Shown: positions 42,720 through 52,293 of the stretch, piece by piece
How positions within the stretch are numbered: position 1 is the first letter of the stretch
Layout of the letters: each line of letters opens with the position of its first letter
Source of the DNA: Oerskovia jenensis
Lineage (GTDB): Bacteria > Actinomycetota > Actinomycetes > Actinomycetales > Cellulomonadaceae
Length of the DNA: 64,000 nucleotides
Direction: 5' to 3'
NCBI RefSeq assembly: GCF_016907235.1
Contig: NZ_JAFBBO010000001.1
Coordinates: 992,001-1,056,000 of the forward strand
Translations under genes and position numbers: made by a program
The notes under the pieces: model-generated
What the model was told of the DNA's origin: nothing
The model's input: only the letters and a program-made list of their open reading frames with translations
The model's database searches: none

Positions 42720-43304
42720 TCAGGAGGCGTCGGTCTGCGACTCCTCGGCCGGCGCGGGGCCCGCGTAGTACACCGCGGTCTCGCCGTAGTCCTTGCGGGC
42801 GAGCAGCTCCCACCCGGTCGGCCAGGTCGGCTCGGGGCTGCGCGTCGACCGCTCGACCACGACGACCGCGTCCTCGACGAGCGCCGAGGTGTGCGCGAGC
42901 TGGCGCAGGAGCTCGGCGACGACGTCCTCGGAGACGTCGTAGGGCGGGTCGATGAAGACGACGTCCCACGTGGTCGACGGGCGGGACTGGACGAACTTCT
43001 CGGCCTTGTCCTGGACGACCTGCACGTTCGTCAGGCCCAGCGTCCTGACGTTGGCCCGGCAGACCTCGGCCGCGACGCGCGCCGCGTCCACGAGCACGAC
43101 CCGCTGAGCCCCTCGCGAGGCCGCCTCGAGCCCGAGCGCGCCCGATCCCGCGTACAGGTCCAGGACGTAGGCGCCGTCGAGCACCCCGTAGTGCTCGAGC
43201 CGCGAGAAGATCGCCTCGCGCACCCGGTCGCTCGTGGGTCGCGTCCCCCTGGGGGGCACCTGCAGGCTGCGTCCACCGACCGTCCCGGCCACGATCCTCG
43301 TCAT
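42720..43304 (-). CDS. rsmD: 16S rRNA (guanine(966)-N(2))-methyltransferase
   Basis: 194 aa. TRIVAGTVGGRSLQVPPRGTRPTSDRVREAIFS, SAM loop LDLYAGSGALGLEA, and catalytic VFIDPPYD (DPPY) are diagnostic. Modifies G966 of 16S rRNA. TAGGCT lies 6 bases ahead of ATG 43304 (leaderless). Usually adjacent to coaD; here separated only by the divergent GNAT gene. Confidence 0.95.
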   Translation of the reverse strand: MTRIVAGTVGGRSLQVPPRGTRPTSDRVREAIFSRLEHYGVLDGAYVLDLYAGSGALGLEAASRGAQRVVLVDAARVAAEVCRANVRTLGLTNVQVVQDKAEKFVQSRPSTTWDVVFIDPPYDVSEDVVAELLRQLAHTSALVEDAVVVVERSTRSPEPTWPTGWELLARKDYGETAVYYAGPAPAEESQTDAS

Positions 43305-43374
43305 GCGGACAGCCTAGACGGGCGGCACGGTCACCCTCGGCGGGCGAGCCGGTCACCCTCGGCAGGCAGAACCG

Positions 43375-45738
43375 TCACGCGCGTTCCAGGAACTCCTCGC
43401 GCTCGGGGTCGAGCCCGCTCGCGATCGCGGCGCGCAGCTCGGGGTGCTGCTCGAGGTCCGGGTCGGCGGCGACGACCTCGGCCGCGTCGGCGCGCGCCTG
43501 CTCGATCACCGCGACGTCCTTGACGACGCGCAGCAGCCGCAGCGAGCTCGCTCTGCCGGACTGCGCCGCGCCGAGCACGTCGCCCTCGCTGCGCAGCTCG
43601 AGGTCCACGGTCGCGAGGCGGAAGCCGTCGGTCGTCTCGGCCATGGTCTCGACGCGCACGGCCGCGGGCGTCCCGGGCTCGACGGTCGAGACGAGCAGGC
43701 ACAGCCCCGGCGCGGACCCACGGCCCACGCGCCCGCGGAGCTGGTGGAGCTGCGAGAGGCCGAAGCGGTCGGCGTCGAACACGACCATGACGGTGGCCTC
43801 GGGGACGTCCACGCCGACCTCGACCACGGTCGTGGAGACCAGCACCTGGACGACCCCGGACGCGAAGTCGGCCATGACCTTCTCCTTGTCCGCGGGGGGC
43901 ATCTGCCCGTGCAGGACCCCGACGGCGAGCCCCCGCAGGGCCGGCACGCTCGCGAGCTCCTCGGCGACCTCGAGCACCGCGCGCAGCGGTGGGCGGTCGG
44001 AGCCGGTGGCGCTCTCGTCGAGGTCGAGGAAGTCGGGCACCTCGTCGAAGTCGTCGGTCCGGGTCTTCCTCTTCGCGGTGGCGCCCGGTCCGTCGACGGC
44101 TCCCGGGCCCGCCGCGGGCTCGTCGGGGTGGATCCGCGCGCACACCACATAGGCGCGGTGGCCTGCGTCGACCTCCTCCCGCACACGCTGCCACGTCCGG
44201 TTCATCCAGGCCTCGTTGTCCGCGGGGACGACGTGCGTCGTGATGCCCGCTCGTCCGGCCGGGATCTCGGTGAGCGAGGACGTCTCGAGGTCGCCGAACA
44301 CCGTCATCGCGACCGTGCGTGGGATGGGGGTCGCGGTCATGACGAGCAGGTGCGGGCTGGTGCGGGCCTTGGCGCGCAGCGCGTCGCGCTGCTCGACGCC
44401 GAACCGGTGCTGCTCGTCGACCACGACGAGGCCGAGATCCGCGAACTGCACGTTCTCGCTCAGCAGCGCGTGGGTCCCGACGACGATCCCCGCCCGGCCG
44501 CTCGCCGCGTCGAGCAGCGCGCCCTTCTTGGCCGCGGCACTCATCGACCCCGTGAGGAGCGCGACGCGCGTGCCGTGGTCGGCCCCGCCCAGCATCCCTT
44601 CTTCCGCGAGCGGCCCCAGCAGGGTCCGCAGCGTGCGGGCGTGCTGGGAGGCGAGCACCTCGGTGGGCGCCAGGAGCGCGGCCTGCCCTCCGGCGTCGAC
44701 CACCTGGAGCATCGCGCGCAGCGCGACGACCGTCTTGCCCGAGCCCACCTCGCCCTGGAGCAGACGCTGCATGGGCCGCGAGCGAGCGAGCTCGCCGGAG
44801 ATCTCCTCGCCGATCTCGCGCTGGCCGGCCGTGAGCGTGAACGGCAGGGACGCGTCGAAGTCCGTGAGCGCGCTGGGCTCGCCCGGTGCGCGCAGCGGCC
44901 GCGCCGTCGCCTCCTCGGCCTCGGCCCGTGCGCGCCGCTGGGCCAGCGCGGCCTGGAGCACGAACGCCTCCTCGTAGCGCAGCCGGTCGCGGCCGTGCTG
45001 CCACTGGCGGGTGTCGAAGGGCTCGTGGACGTCCTTGAGCGCACCGTGTCGCGACCCGAACCCTCGGGCCTCGCGCACGTGGGGTGGCAGCGGGTCCGGC
45101 ACCTCGTCCTCGGTCAGCGGGTCGAGGACCTGCCGGACGGCCTTCTGGATGCGCCAGCTCGGGATCGAGGCGCTCGCCGGGTAGAGCGGGATGGGGCGGC
45201 GCGCCTCGATGAGGGCGGCCTCCTCGTCGTCGGCGTCGACCCCGATGATCAGGTAGTCCGGGTGCGTGAGCTGGCGGGCCCCCCGGTAGGCGCTCACCAC
45301 GCCGGTGAACAGGCCCGTGCGGCCGGGCTGGAGACGGCTCTCGTGGGTCCGGAGCGCGCCCGTGCCCTTGGCGAAGAACGTCAGCGAGAGGCGGTGGACG
45401 CCGTCGGTGACCTCGGCCTGGAGCATGGCCCCGCCGCGCGAGCGCATGGCCCGCACGGTCGCCTGGACGACGCGCGCCATGATCGTGACGTGCTCGCCCA
45501 GCACCAGGCCGCCGAGGTCGGTGAGCCTGCCCGGGTCGCCGTAGCGGCGCGGGTAGTGGCCCAGCAGGTCGCCCGTGGTCTCGAGACCCAGCTTGGCGAG
45601 GGCACCCGCCGAGCGCGGGCCGAGCACCTTGGTCAGGGGTTCGGCGAAGCGGTCCACGGATCCCGTGACGAGGTCACCGGCCAGCACCCCAGGTGCGGTC
45701 ACGTGGTCCGGACTCTCGGACGTGAGGTCCTTGCTCAT
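43375..45738 (-). CDS. recG: ATP-dependent DNA helicase RecG
   Basis: 787 aa. N-terminal wedge/OB domain (VLGEHVTIMARVVQATVRAM), helicase motifs: Walker A LLQGEVGSGKTVVA, DEQHRFGV (DExH), TATPIPRT, and motif VI QLRGRVGRG. Remodels stalled replication forks and Holliday junctions. An insertion of about 30 residues between motifs III and IV (PDEPAAGPGAVDGPG onward) is Pro/Gly-rich. ATG 45738 overlaps the DAK2 gene stop (ATGA). Confidence 0.95.
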   Translation of the reverse strand: MSKDLTSESPDHVTAPGVLAGDLVTGSVDRFAEPLTKVLGPRSAGALAKLGLETTGDLLGHYPRRYGDPGRLTDLGGLVLGEHVTIMARVVQATVRAMRSRGGAMLQAEVTDGVHRLSLTFFAKGTGALRTHESRLQPGRTGLFTGVVSAYRGARQLTHPDYLIIGVDADDEEAALIEARRPIPLYPASASIPSWRIQKAVRQVLDPLTEDEVPDPLPPHVREARGFGSRHGALKDVHEPFDTRQWQHGRDRLRYEEAFVLQAALAQRRARAEAEEATARPLRAPGEPSALTDFDASLPFTLTAGQREIGEEISGELARSRPMQRLLQGEVGSGKTVVALRAMLQVVDAGGQAALLAPTEVLASQHARTLRTLLGPLAEEGMLGGADHGTRVALLTGSMSAAAKKGALLDAASGRAGIVVGTHALLSENVQFADLGLVVVDEQHRFGVEQRDALRAKARTSPHLLVMTATPIPRTVAMTVFGDLETSSLTEIPAGRAGITTHVVPADNEAWMNRTWQRVREEVDAGHRAYVVCARIHPDEPAAGPGAVDGPGATAKRKTRTDDFDEVPDFLDLDESATGSDRPPLRAVLEVAEELASVPALRGLAVGVLHGQMPPADKEKVMADFASGVVQVLVSTTVVEVGVDVPEATVMVVFDADRFGLSQLHQLRGRVGRGSAPGLCLLVSTVEPGTPAAVRVETMAETTDGFRLATVDLELRSEGDVLGAAQSGRASSLRLLRVVKDVAVIEQARADAAEVVAADPDLEQHPELRAAIASGLDPEREEFLERA

Positions 45739-47462
45739 TCGGCACCCAGCTCCAGGTCGGCGTGGTCGCGACCCGAGTCGAGGACGACGACCTCGATGCC
45801 CGGGACGCACTGGCGGGCGATGCCGGCGACGACCTCGATCACGACCGGGTCGACGTGCCGCCCCGGCAGGACGGTCAGCACCTCGTCGTCGCTGCGCAGG
45901 AGCCCTTCGAGCGCGGGCCGGACGAGCGTCCCGTCGGCAGGGACCTGGACCGCGCGGACGTCCTCGAGGGTCGATCGCATGAGGGAGACGACGTCGTCGC
46001 CGCCCAGGGTCGCCGTGGCGAGCGCGGCCACGACGTGCAGGTCGGTGGGGGCGTCGAGCACCTCGATGCCGCGCAGGTCTCCGGCTCCCGGGCCGACGAG
46101 CCCCCCGGCCGCACGGGCCGCGTCGGCCGCGAGCACGCTCCCGGGCAGGACCACGACCTGTCGCGCTCCGGTGTCCACCGAGACACGCAGCACCTCCCCC
46201 GGCGTCGGCGCGTGGTCGGTCGCCAGGAGGACGACCGCGCCGCTGCGCGCCAGGTCCGGCACGAGGCCGGGGGCCGACGTGATGGCCACGACGCCCTGCT
46301 CAGGGGCCTCCCCCGGCACCGGGACCGCGTGCTCGTGCAGGCCGCGCGCCGCGACCTGGGTCGCGAGGTGGCGCACGCACACCTGGCGCACCCGGGCGTC
46401 ACCGGCCACGGTCCGGGCGGCGTGCACGGCACGCGCCGGGTCGTCGGTGTGCACGTGCGCCTGCCAGACGCCCTCGCCCACGACCACGACCGAGTCCCCG
46501 ACCTGCGTGAGGGCTGCGCGCAGCGCGTCGGCCAGGGGCCGCGTCGCGAGGCCCGGGGAGCTCGTGCCGTCGACCACGAGCATGACCTCGAACTCGCCGT
46601 CGATCCCCACGGGGGCGTGCTCGGGGAGCGTCGGACCGGCCCCCGGCCCGACCCCGTCGCTCCCGTCCACGGTCGCCCCCGCCGGAGCGGCGCCTCCTGT
46701 CGTGAGGTACCTCACGTCGCCGACGTCGGTCACCCTGCTCACCATGGGGGTCATGGTGCCGCCCGCCACCGACACGTCACCGGGGCCGGGGCCGAGCACG
46801 TCGACGGCGTCGACGGCGTCGGCCGGGTCGACGACGACCCCCAGCGCCCGGCACAGCGCGTCGAGGACGAGGACGAGCCCGCACGCCCCGGCGTCGAGCA
46901 CTCCCGCACGCGAGAGGACGTCGAGCTCGCGGGGGCTGCGCAGCATGGCCTCGCGGGCCCCCGTGCGCGCCGCGAGCACGACGCCGCCCAGGTCCGCCCC
47001 GGCGCCCGCCGCCGTGCGGGCCGCGACGGCGGCCCCGTCGGCCGCGGTGAGGATCGTGCCGGGGACGGGGACGGCGACGGCCGCGTAGGACGAGCGGGCC
47101 GCGGCCTCGAGCCGGGTCGCGACCCGTAGCGAGCCCACGGGTTCGTCGGCGACCGTGGTCGCCCCCGCGAACCCCCGCAGGAACTCGCTCAGGATCACGC
47201 CCGAGTTGCCGCGGGCCCCGATCAGGGCGCCCCGCGCGAACGCGAGCAGCAACGTGTCCACGGGCGCGCCGTCGGGCACCTCACGCACAGCGCGCGCCCC
47301 CTCGGTGACGGTCAGGAACAGGTTGGTGCCCGTGTCCGCGTCCGCGACGGGGAACACGTTCGCGCTGTCGATGCGCCCCCTGGCCTCTCCCAGCGTCCGG
47401 ACCGTCTCCGCCACCCATGCCCGCACCACCGCGGGCTCGATGTGTTCCGTGCCGTCCGTCAC
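45735..47462 (-). CDS. DAK2 domain protein, FakA/YloV-like
   Basis: 575 aa. N-terminal DAK2 kinase domain: [18 protein letters not shown] holds the phosphate/Mg-binding aspartates, and [15 protein letters not shown] follows. The C-terminal half is the FakA-type degV-binding region. In Firmicutes FakA phosphorylates fatty acids bound to FakB (DegV) for phospholipid synthesis; no degV gene is visible here. AAGGAG lies about 10 bases before GTG 47462; the arrangement with recG and divergent rpmB is conserved in actinobacteria. Confidence 0.85.
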   Translation of the reverse strand: MTDGTEHIEPAVVRAWVAETVRTLGEARGRIDSANVFPVADADTGTNLFLTVTEGARAVREVPDGAPVDTLLLAFARGALIGARGNSGVILSEFLRGFAGATTVADEPVGSLRVATRLEAAARSSYAAVAVPVPGTILTAADGAAVAARTAAGAGADLGGVVLAARTGAREAMLRSPRELDVLSRAGVLDAGACGLVLVLDALCRALGVVVDPADAVDAVDVLGPGPGDVSVAGGTMTPMVSRVTDVGDVRYLTTGGAAPAGATVDGSDGVGPGAGPTLPEHAPVGIDGEFEVMLVVDGTSSPGLATRPLADALRAALTQVGDSVVVVGEGVWQAHVHTDDPARAVHAARTVAGDARVRQVCVRHLATQVAARGLHEHAVPVPGEAPEQGVVAITSAPGLVPDLARSGAVVLLATDHAPTPGEVLRVSVDTGARQVVVLPGSVLAADAARAAGGLVGPGAGDLRGIEVLDAPTDLHVVAALATATLGGDDVVSLMRSTLEDVRAVQVPADGTLVRPALEGLLRSDDEVLTVLPGRHVDPVVIEVVAGIARQCVPGIEVVVLDSGRDHADLELGAE

Positions 47463-47587
47463 GCTCGTGGGGCTCCTTGATCGAGGTCGGGGCACGCGAG
47501 GGTGCCGAACCCCCGCAGAGCCTGCGATACTTACCGGACCACCGTAGTCCGCCCCGCTCGCTGCTCACCGCACGCGCTCGGGTCGGT

Positions 47588-47617
47588 TTGGGGTGGAGGG
47601 CGGCCATCGGCTACCCT
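47588..47617 (+). promoter_or_regulatory. rpmB promoter
   Basis: TTGGGG (47588-47593), 18-base spacer, TACCCT (47612-47617); would give a leader of about 130 bases. Confidence 0.45.
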
Positions 47618-47755
47618 ATGGAGGTTGCCCGGACAGATCCGGGCGACCACGGACGTTCCCTGGCCCTGTGCCGGTTCGGAACGTTCACCCCACAGACCAT
47701 TCACTACGTCGCCGCTGTCCTTTCGCGGAGGCGTGCACGACGATCAGGAGAAATC

Positions 47756-47947
47756 GTGGCTGCCAACTGCGAAGTCTGCGGCAAGGGCCCGAGCTTCGGG
47801 CACAGCATCTCGCACTCGCACATCCGTACGAAGCGTCGCTGGAACCCGAACATCCAGCGCGTCCGTGCGATCGTCTCGGGTACCCCGAAGCGTCTCTACG
47901 TGTGCACCTCGTGCCTGAAGGCCGGCAAGGTCGTCCGTCACGTCTGA
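47756..47947 (+). CDS. rpmB: 50S ribosomal protein L28
   Basis: 63 aa. [21 protein letters not shown] and [12 protein letters not shown] are L28 signatures; Cys in CEVC and CTSC form the zinc site, so this is the zinc-binding (C+) form. AGGAG lies 7 bases before GTG 47756. Confidence 0.97.
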   Translation: MAANCEVCGKGPSFGHSISHSHIRTKRRWNPNIQRVRAIVSGTPKRLYVCTSCLKAGKVVRHV

Positions 47948-47967
47948 GCCTCACCGCTCGTTCGCCG

Positions 47968-47999
47968 AAAGCCCGCCAGGACTCGTCCTGGCGGGCTTT
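47968..47999 (+). terminator. rpmB terminator
   Basis: AAAGCCCGCCAGG and CCTGGCGGGCTTT are perfect 13-base arms around ACTCGT, ending in T residues. Confidence 0.9.
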
Positions 48000-48117
48000 C
48001 GCGTTCCTCGACCACGGTCCTGCCCCGTTCCTCGACCACAGGCCCGCCCCACGGTGGCGGCCCCGGCACCGGGTCAGGGCACGGCCGGGTCGCCGCGGCG
48101 AGCGAGGTCCGGCCGGT

Positions 48118-48720
48118 TCAGTCGCGTCGCCGCTTGGGCCGCGCCCGGAAGTGGGCCCGCTCCCCCTGGGGTCCGTGCAGCACGAGCAGCTCGACCGGGT
48201 GCTCGTCGGCGTTGAGGACCGCGTGCGGGGTGCGCGTGTCGAACTCGGCGGCCTCCCCCTCGCCCAGGACGAGGTCGTGCTCGCCGAGCAGGAGCCGCAA
48301 CCGCCCGCCCAGGACGTACAACCACTCGTACCCCTCGTGCACCTTGGTCTCCGGCAGCACGTCCGAGGCGCGCCCGTGCAGGACCTGCTTGTAGGCCTGC
48401 ACCCCGCCGGGCCGGCGGGACAGCGGCAGGATCGTCGAGTCGCCCCGTTTCACGGGCCGTGCGTGGATGCGCGGGTCGCCCGTGGGCGGGGCGCCGACGA
48501 GCTCGTCGAGCGGTACCTCGTGCTCGCGGGCGAGCGGCAGCAGCAGCTCGAGCGTGGGGCGCCGCCCGCCCGACTCCAGGCGGGACAGGGTGCTCACCGA
48601 GATGCCCGTGCGGTCCGAGAGCTCGGCGAGGGTGAGGTGACGCCGCTGCCTCAGCGCGCGCAGTCGTGGCCCGACGGCCTCGAGTGCTGCGGCGAAGGGG
48701 TCGTCCACGGGTGCATCCAT
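48118..48720 (-). CDS. XRE family transcriptional regulator with cupin sensor domain
   Basis: 200 aa. Helix-turn-helix at residues 16-70 (RLRALRQRRHLTLAELSDRTGISVSTLSRLESG), cupin at about 115-190 (HEGYEWLYVLGGRLRLLLGEHDLVL). Such regulators bind small ligands in the cupin. Start ATG 48720; the upstream frame is not coding-like. It diverges from a flavoprotein gene, with three TTGCC half-sites between (48731-48756), the likely target. Confidence 0.88.
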   Translation of the reverse strand: MDAPVDDPFAAALEAVGPRLRALRQRRHLTLAELSDRTGISVSTLSRLESGGRRPTLELLLPLAREHEVPLDELVGAPPTGDPRIHARPVKRGDSTILPLSRRPGGVQAYKQVLHGRASDVLPETKVHEGYEWLYVLGGRLRLLLGEHDLVLGEGEAAEFDTRTPHAVLNADEHPVELLVLHGPQGERAHFRARPKRRRD

Positions 48721-48730
48721 GCCTGCGAGT

Positions 48731-48756
48731 TTGCCACTCCGGCAAGCAGAATTGCC
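48731..48756. promoter_or_regulatory. triple TTGCC operator for the XRE-cupin regulator
   Basis: TTGCC (48731-48735), GGCAA (48741-48745) and TTGCC (48752-48756) recur about one helical turn apart, alternating in orientation, 11 bases ahead of the regulator start. Confidence 0.55.
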
Positions 48757-48800
48757 AACGATCCTCCCCAGCGCAGATGCTCGGAACGGAGGTGGTCCCC

Positions 48801-49832
48801 ATGACCCGAGAGAGCACGGCACCCACGACGGGTGCGAACCCCGCGACCGACGAGGCGCAGGTCACCTACGACGTGGTCGTCGTCGGAGGCGGAGCAGCCG
48901 GACTGAGCGGAGCGCTGACGCTCGCCCGCGCGCGCCGTACCGTCCTGGTCGTCGACGCGGGTCGCCCCCGCAACGCCCCCGCCGCGCACCTGCACGGCTA
49001 CCTGTCCCGCGACGGCGAGGACCCGTCCGCGCTGCTGGCGGGGGGCCGGGGCGAGGTCGCGGCGTACGGCGGCCGGATCACGCAGGGCACGGTCGAGGCG
49101 GCGGCCCCGTTGCCGGACGGCGGGTTCGTGGTCCGGCTCACCGACGGCCGGGACGTCCACGCCCGTCACCTGCTCGTGACGACAGGTCTGGTCGACGAGC
49201 TGCCCGAGGTCCCCGGGGTCGCCGAGCGCTGGGGCCAGGACGTCCTGCACTGCCCGTACTGCCACGGGTGGGAGGTGCGCGACCAGGCAGTGGGCATCCT
49301 CGCGACGAGCCCCATGGCGCTCCACCAGGCCCAGATGTGGCGGCAGTGGACCGAGGACGTGACGCTCTTCCTGCACGGGTCGCCCACCCCGGACCCGGCG
49401 TCCCTGGCCGCGCTCGACGCTCGTGGCGTCCGGGTGGTCGAGGGCCGGGTCGAGGCGCTGGAGATCGCGGGCGACACGCTGAGCGGGGTCCGGCTCGAGT
49501 CCGGGGAGACCGTGCCCTGCGCGGCCCTCGTGGTCGCTCCCCGCTTCACGGCCCGGTCCGCGGTCCTGGAGTCCCTCGGCATCGAGACCGCGGAGCAGGT
49601 CGTCGACGGCACCGTGGTCGGGACGTACGTGCCCTCCGACCCGACGGGCGCGACCACGCTGCCCGGCGTCCGCGTCGCGGGCAACGTCACGAACATCATG
49701 GCGCAGGTCGTCGCCGCCGCTGCGGCAGGGGTCCAGGCCGCGGCGGCGATCAACGGCGACCTGATCGCCGACGAGGTCCAGCGGGCCGTCGCCGGGCGTC
49801 CCACCCGGCAGGCGGTGGTCGCCAAAGGCTGA
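48801..49832 (+). CDS. thioredoxin-reductase-like NAD(P)/FAD oxidoreductase
   Basis: 343 aa. FAD site VVVVGGGAAGLSGALTLARA, redox pair CPYCHGWE (CxxC as in low-molecular-weight thioredoxin reductases), and the C-terminal GVRVAGNVTNIMAQVVAAAAAGVQAAAAIN. The central NADPH domain motif is less obvious (ILATSPMALHQAQ rather than GxGxxA), so it may not use NADPH in the standard way. GGAGG lies 7 bases before ATG 48801. Divergent from the XRE-cupin regulator, the likely controller. Confidence 0.85.
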   Translation: MTRESTAPTTGANPATDEAQVTYDVVVVGGGAAGLSGALTLARARRTVLVVDAGRPRNAPAAHLHGYLSRDGEDPSALLAGGRGEVAAYGGRITQGTVEAAAPLPDGGFVVRLTDGRDVHARHLLVTTGLVDELPEVPGVAERWGQDVLHCPYCHGWEVRDQAVGILATSPMALHQAQMWRQWTEDVTLFLHGSPTPDPASLAALDARGVRVVEGRVEALEIAGDTLSGVRLESGETVPCAALVVAPRFTARSAVLESLGIETAEQVVDGTVVGTYVPSDPTGATTLPGVRVAGNVTNIMAQVVAAAAAGVQAAAAINGDLIADEVQRAVAGRPTRQAVVAKG

Positions 49833-49943
49833 GAGGATCGGTGGACGGCGAGCCGGACTCCGGCTCCGAAGAACGCGCCCGGCCCGTCTCCTCGCCGACA
49901 ACAGGTCCCGTTGGGGAGATTTGCTGAAGATCCGGACAAAAGT

Positions 49944-49973
49944 CTTGGCGGATCTCCACGGAAGTGGCAGGAT
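49944..49973 (+). promoter_or_regulatory. promoter of a leaderless GNAT gene
   Basis: TTGGCG (49944-49949), 18-base spacer, CAGGAT (49968-49973), then 6 bases to ATG 49980. Confidence 0.55.
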
Positions 49974-49979
49974 TTGGTC

Positions 49980-50498
49980 ATGGTGACGGAACTCAACGAG
50001 GTAACGATCCGCACGGCGACACCGCAGGACGCGGCGTCGATCGCCCAGGTCCACATCGCCTCCTGGCGTGGGGCCTATGCCGGGATCGTCCCCGACGACT
50101 ACCTGGCCTCTCTCGACCACGACCAGCGCGAGGCCGCCTGGACCACGAACCTCACGAACTCCGGGGCGGACATCCTGCTCGCCGAGGCCGACGGGCGAGC
50201 GCTCGGCTTCGCCAGCATCGGGCCGGCGCGCGACGAGGACGCCGAGGACGGGGACCTCGAGATCTACGCGATCTACCTCGATCCCGAGGCCTGGGGCCGC
50301 GGCGTGGCACGCGACCTCATGCGCACCATGCTCGGCAAGGTTCCTCCGCGGGTCCCGGTCTCCCTGTGGGTGCTCAAGGACAACGACCGCGCCCAGCACT
50401 TCTACCGACGCCACGGTTTCGCCCCGGACGGGGTCGAGCGCCGCGACGACATCGGTGGTCGTGACCTCACCCAGGTCCGGTACCGCCGCAGGTCCTGA
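49980..50498 (+). CDS. GNAT family N-acetyltransferase
   Basis: 172 aa. IRTATPQDAASIAQVHIASWRGAYAGIVPDDYL is the common opening of this GNAT branch; acetyl-CoA loop IYLDPEAWGRGVARDLM, then LWVLKDNDRAQHFYRRHGFAPDG. Substrate unknown. Own promoter, leaderless ATG. Confidence 0.88.
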   Translation: MVTELNEVTIRTATPQDAASIAQVHIASWRGAYAGIVPDDYLASLDHDQREAAWTTNLTNSGADILLAEADGRALGFASIGPARDEDAEDGDLEIYAIYLDPEAWGRGVARDLMRTMLGKVPPRVPVSLWVLKDNDRAQHFYRRHGFAPDGVERRDDIGGRDLTQVRYRRRS

Positions 50499-50531
50499 GA
50501 GGGCGCGATCGCCCGGACTCGGTCTCCCGTC

Positions 50532-50563
50532 GAGGGGGTCGTCCCGCGAGGGGCGACCCCCTC
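50532..50563. terminator. bidirectional terminator
   Basis: GAGGGGGTCG (50532-50541) pairs with CGACCCCCTC (50554-50563), between the converging GNAT and thiL genes. Confidence 0.8.
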
Positions 50564-50584
50564 GGTCGTCCGCAAGCCCTGCGC

Positions 50585-51637
50585 TCAGCCTCGGAAGTGG
50601 TCCCACCCCACGCCGTGCGCGCGCGGCGCGGCCCCGTCGACGGTGACGGACGATCCCGCGGCCACCACACGCCCCACCGCACGGAACGGCCCGGGGAGCG
50701 CTGTTCCGACGGGGAAGGTCGCGAGCAGCCCGTGGTCCTCGCCACCTGTCAGGACCCAGTCGCGCGCCAGCGCGGACGCCTCCCCGGCGCCTCCGACGCC
50801 GGGTCCCGCAGACGGCCACTCCCCGGCCGGCCGCGTGCCGGCCGACGCGCTCACCGCGGACGCCGCACCGGCCAACCGCGTCAGGTCGGCCGCGAACGCG
50901 CCGAGATCCAGGTCGATGCCGACGCCGCTCGCGCGTGCCACACGCCCTGCGTCCCGCAGCAGGCCGTCGGACAGGTCGAGCATCGCGGTCGCCCCGGCGT
51001 CGGCGGCGGCAGGCCCGGCCTCGAGCGGCGGCTCGGGCCGCAGGTACGCGTCGACCAGCTCCCGGTCCACGTCCCCCAGGTCGTGGTCGAGCAGGGCGAG
51101 CCCCGCGGCGGACCACCCCCTGCGCCCGGCGTGCGCGACGACGTCGGACACCTGGGCACCCGAGCGCAGGACCGGCGCCCGCCCGCCCAGGTCCCCGTGG
51201 ACCGTGACGGCGACGACCACGTCGTCGCCACTCGACAGGTCTCCCCCGACGACGGCGGCACCGCTCGGCGCACAGGCCGCGGCGAGGCCGCGAGCCAGTC
51301 CCGTGACCCACTCGACGGGCAGGTGCCCGGGGATCACGAGCGAGACCACGAGCGACGTCGGACGCGCGCCCATGGCCGCGATGTCCGCGAGGTTCTGCAT
51401 CGCGGCGCGCCACCCGACGTCGTACCCCGTGGACCACTCCGGCCGGAAGTGACGGCGCTCGACCAGGACGTCCGTCGAGACGACGAAACGCCCGTCCGGC
51501 GCTCTCACCACGGCGGAGTCGTCGCCCGGGCCCACGAGGGTCGCCGCCCCCGTCGGCAGGAGCGGGAAGATCGCCGCGAGCAGCTCCTCCTCCGAGGTCT
51601 CGCGCACCAGGGTCGGGTTCACGTTCGGATCGGTCAC
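50585..51637 (-). CDS. thiL: thiamine-monophosphate kinase
   Basis: 350 aa, AIRS/PurM fold. VGPGDDSAVVRAPDGRFVVSTDVLVERRHF, AAMQNLADIAAMGARP, GGDLSSGDD and LDLSDGLLRDAGRVA are the ThiL nucleotide and metal sites. It makes thiamine diphosphate. Length is normal apart from an Ala/Gly-rich stretch near residue 260. TAAGGT lies 6 bases before GTG 51637. Divergent from the DUF3515 gene. Confidence 0.95.
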   Translation of the reverse strand: MTDPNVNPTLVRETSEEELLAAIFPLLPTGAATLVGPGDDSAVVRAPDGRFVVSTDVLVERRHFRPEWSTGYDVGWRAAMQNLADIAAMGARPTSLVVSLVIPGHLPVEWVTGLARGLAAACAPSGAAVVGGDLSSGDDVVVAVTVHGDLGGRAPVLRSGAQVSDVVAHAGRRGWSAAGLALLDHDLGDVDRELVDAYLRPEPPLEAGPAAADAGATAMLDLSDGLLRDAGRVARASGVGIDLDLGAFAADLTRLAGAASAVSASAGTRPAGEWPSAGPGVGGAGEASALARDWVLTGGEDHGLLATFPVGTALPGPFRAVGRVVAAGSSVTVDGAAPRAHGVGWDHFRG

Positions 51638-51690
51638 GGCGCCACCTTACGCGGGACCGGCGCACCTGCCGGAGCGGCTACCGTTGGAGG

Positions 51691-52182
51691 GTGCTGAACG
51701 CCCCCCGTACCCCTGCCCGACGCCGGACGCTCACCGGGATCCTGCTGGTCGCCGTGGCCGCGGGCCTCAGTGCCTGCACCCCCACGATCGGCGTCCCGGT
51801 CGCGGACGACGCCGCGAACCCGAAGTGCGCCGAGGTCGTCCTCGCGCTGCCCGACGAGCTCGGCGAGATGCCGAAGGTCAAGACCGACAGCCAGGCCACC
51901 GCCGCGTGGGGCGAGCCCGGCGCGGCCGTGACGCTGCGGTGCGGCGTGACGCCGCCCGAGCCCACCACGGACCTCTGCCAGAGCGTGTCCAGCACTGCGG
52001 GCAGCGTCGACTGGATCGTGACCGACGACGGCAAGGACACCTGGACGTTCGTCACCTACGGACGCGACCCCGCGGTCGAGGTCCAGATCTCCCCTGCCGT
52101 GAAGAACTCCCGGTCCACGGACTTCGTCTCCGACCTCAACCGCGCGGTGTCCAAGGTCGGGCAGACGCGCTACTGCATGTAG
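51691..52182 (+). CDS. DUF3515 lipoprotein
   Basis: 163 aa. Lipobox LSAC after a 28-residue signal, then an exported domain with conserved Cys and the final RYCM. DUF3515 proteins sit between ddl and thiL throughout actinobacteria, as here; their role is unknown. TACCGT precedes GTG 51691 by 6 bases, overlapping GGAGG. Confidence 0.88.
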   Translation: MLNAPRTPARRRTLTGILLVAVAAGLSACTPTIGVPVADDAANPKCAEVVLALPDELGEMPKVKTDSQATAAWGEPGAAVTLRCGVTPPEPTTDLCQSVSSTAGSVDWIVTDDGKDTWTFVTYGRDPAVEVQISPAVKNSRSTDFVSDLNRAVSKVGQTRYCM

Positions 52183-52220
52183 GTCGGCGCAGCACCTGGG
52201 CAAGCGCCGCCAGGACGCGA

Positions 52221-52270
52221 CGACGCGAGGAGCGCGCCGCCCCGTGAGGGGTGGCGCGCTCCTCGCGTCG
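52221..52270. terminator. bidirectional terminator
   Basis: Perfect 18-base arms 52221-52238 and 52253-52270 around a 14-base loop, between the converging DUF3515 and ddl genes. Confidence 0.88.
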
Positions 52271-52293
52271 ACCGGGTCAGGCGGCCGGGACCG

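Noticed and set aside
43321-43374. Direct repeat CGGTCACCCTCGGC between rsmD and recG
   Set aside because: Two short copies only, in a small spacer; probably slippage, not an att or CRISPR-like structure.
43444-47088. Open frame of about 1200 codons antisense to recG and the DAK2 gene
   Set aside because: Shadow of two well-supported genes on the other strand.
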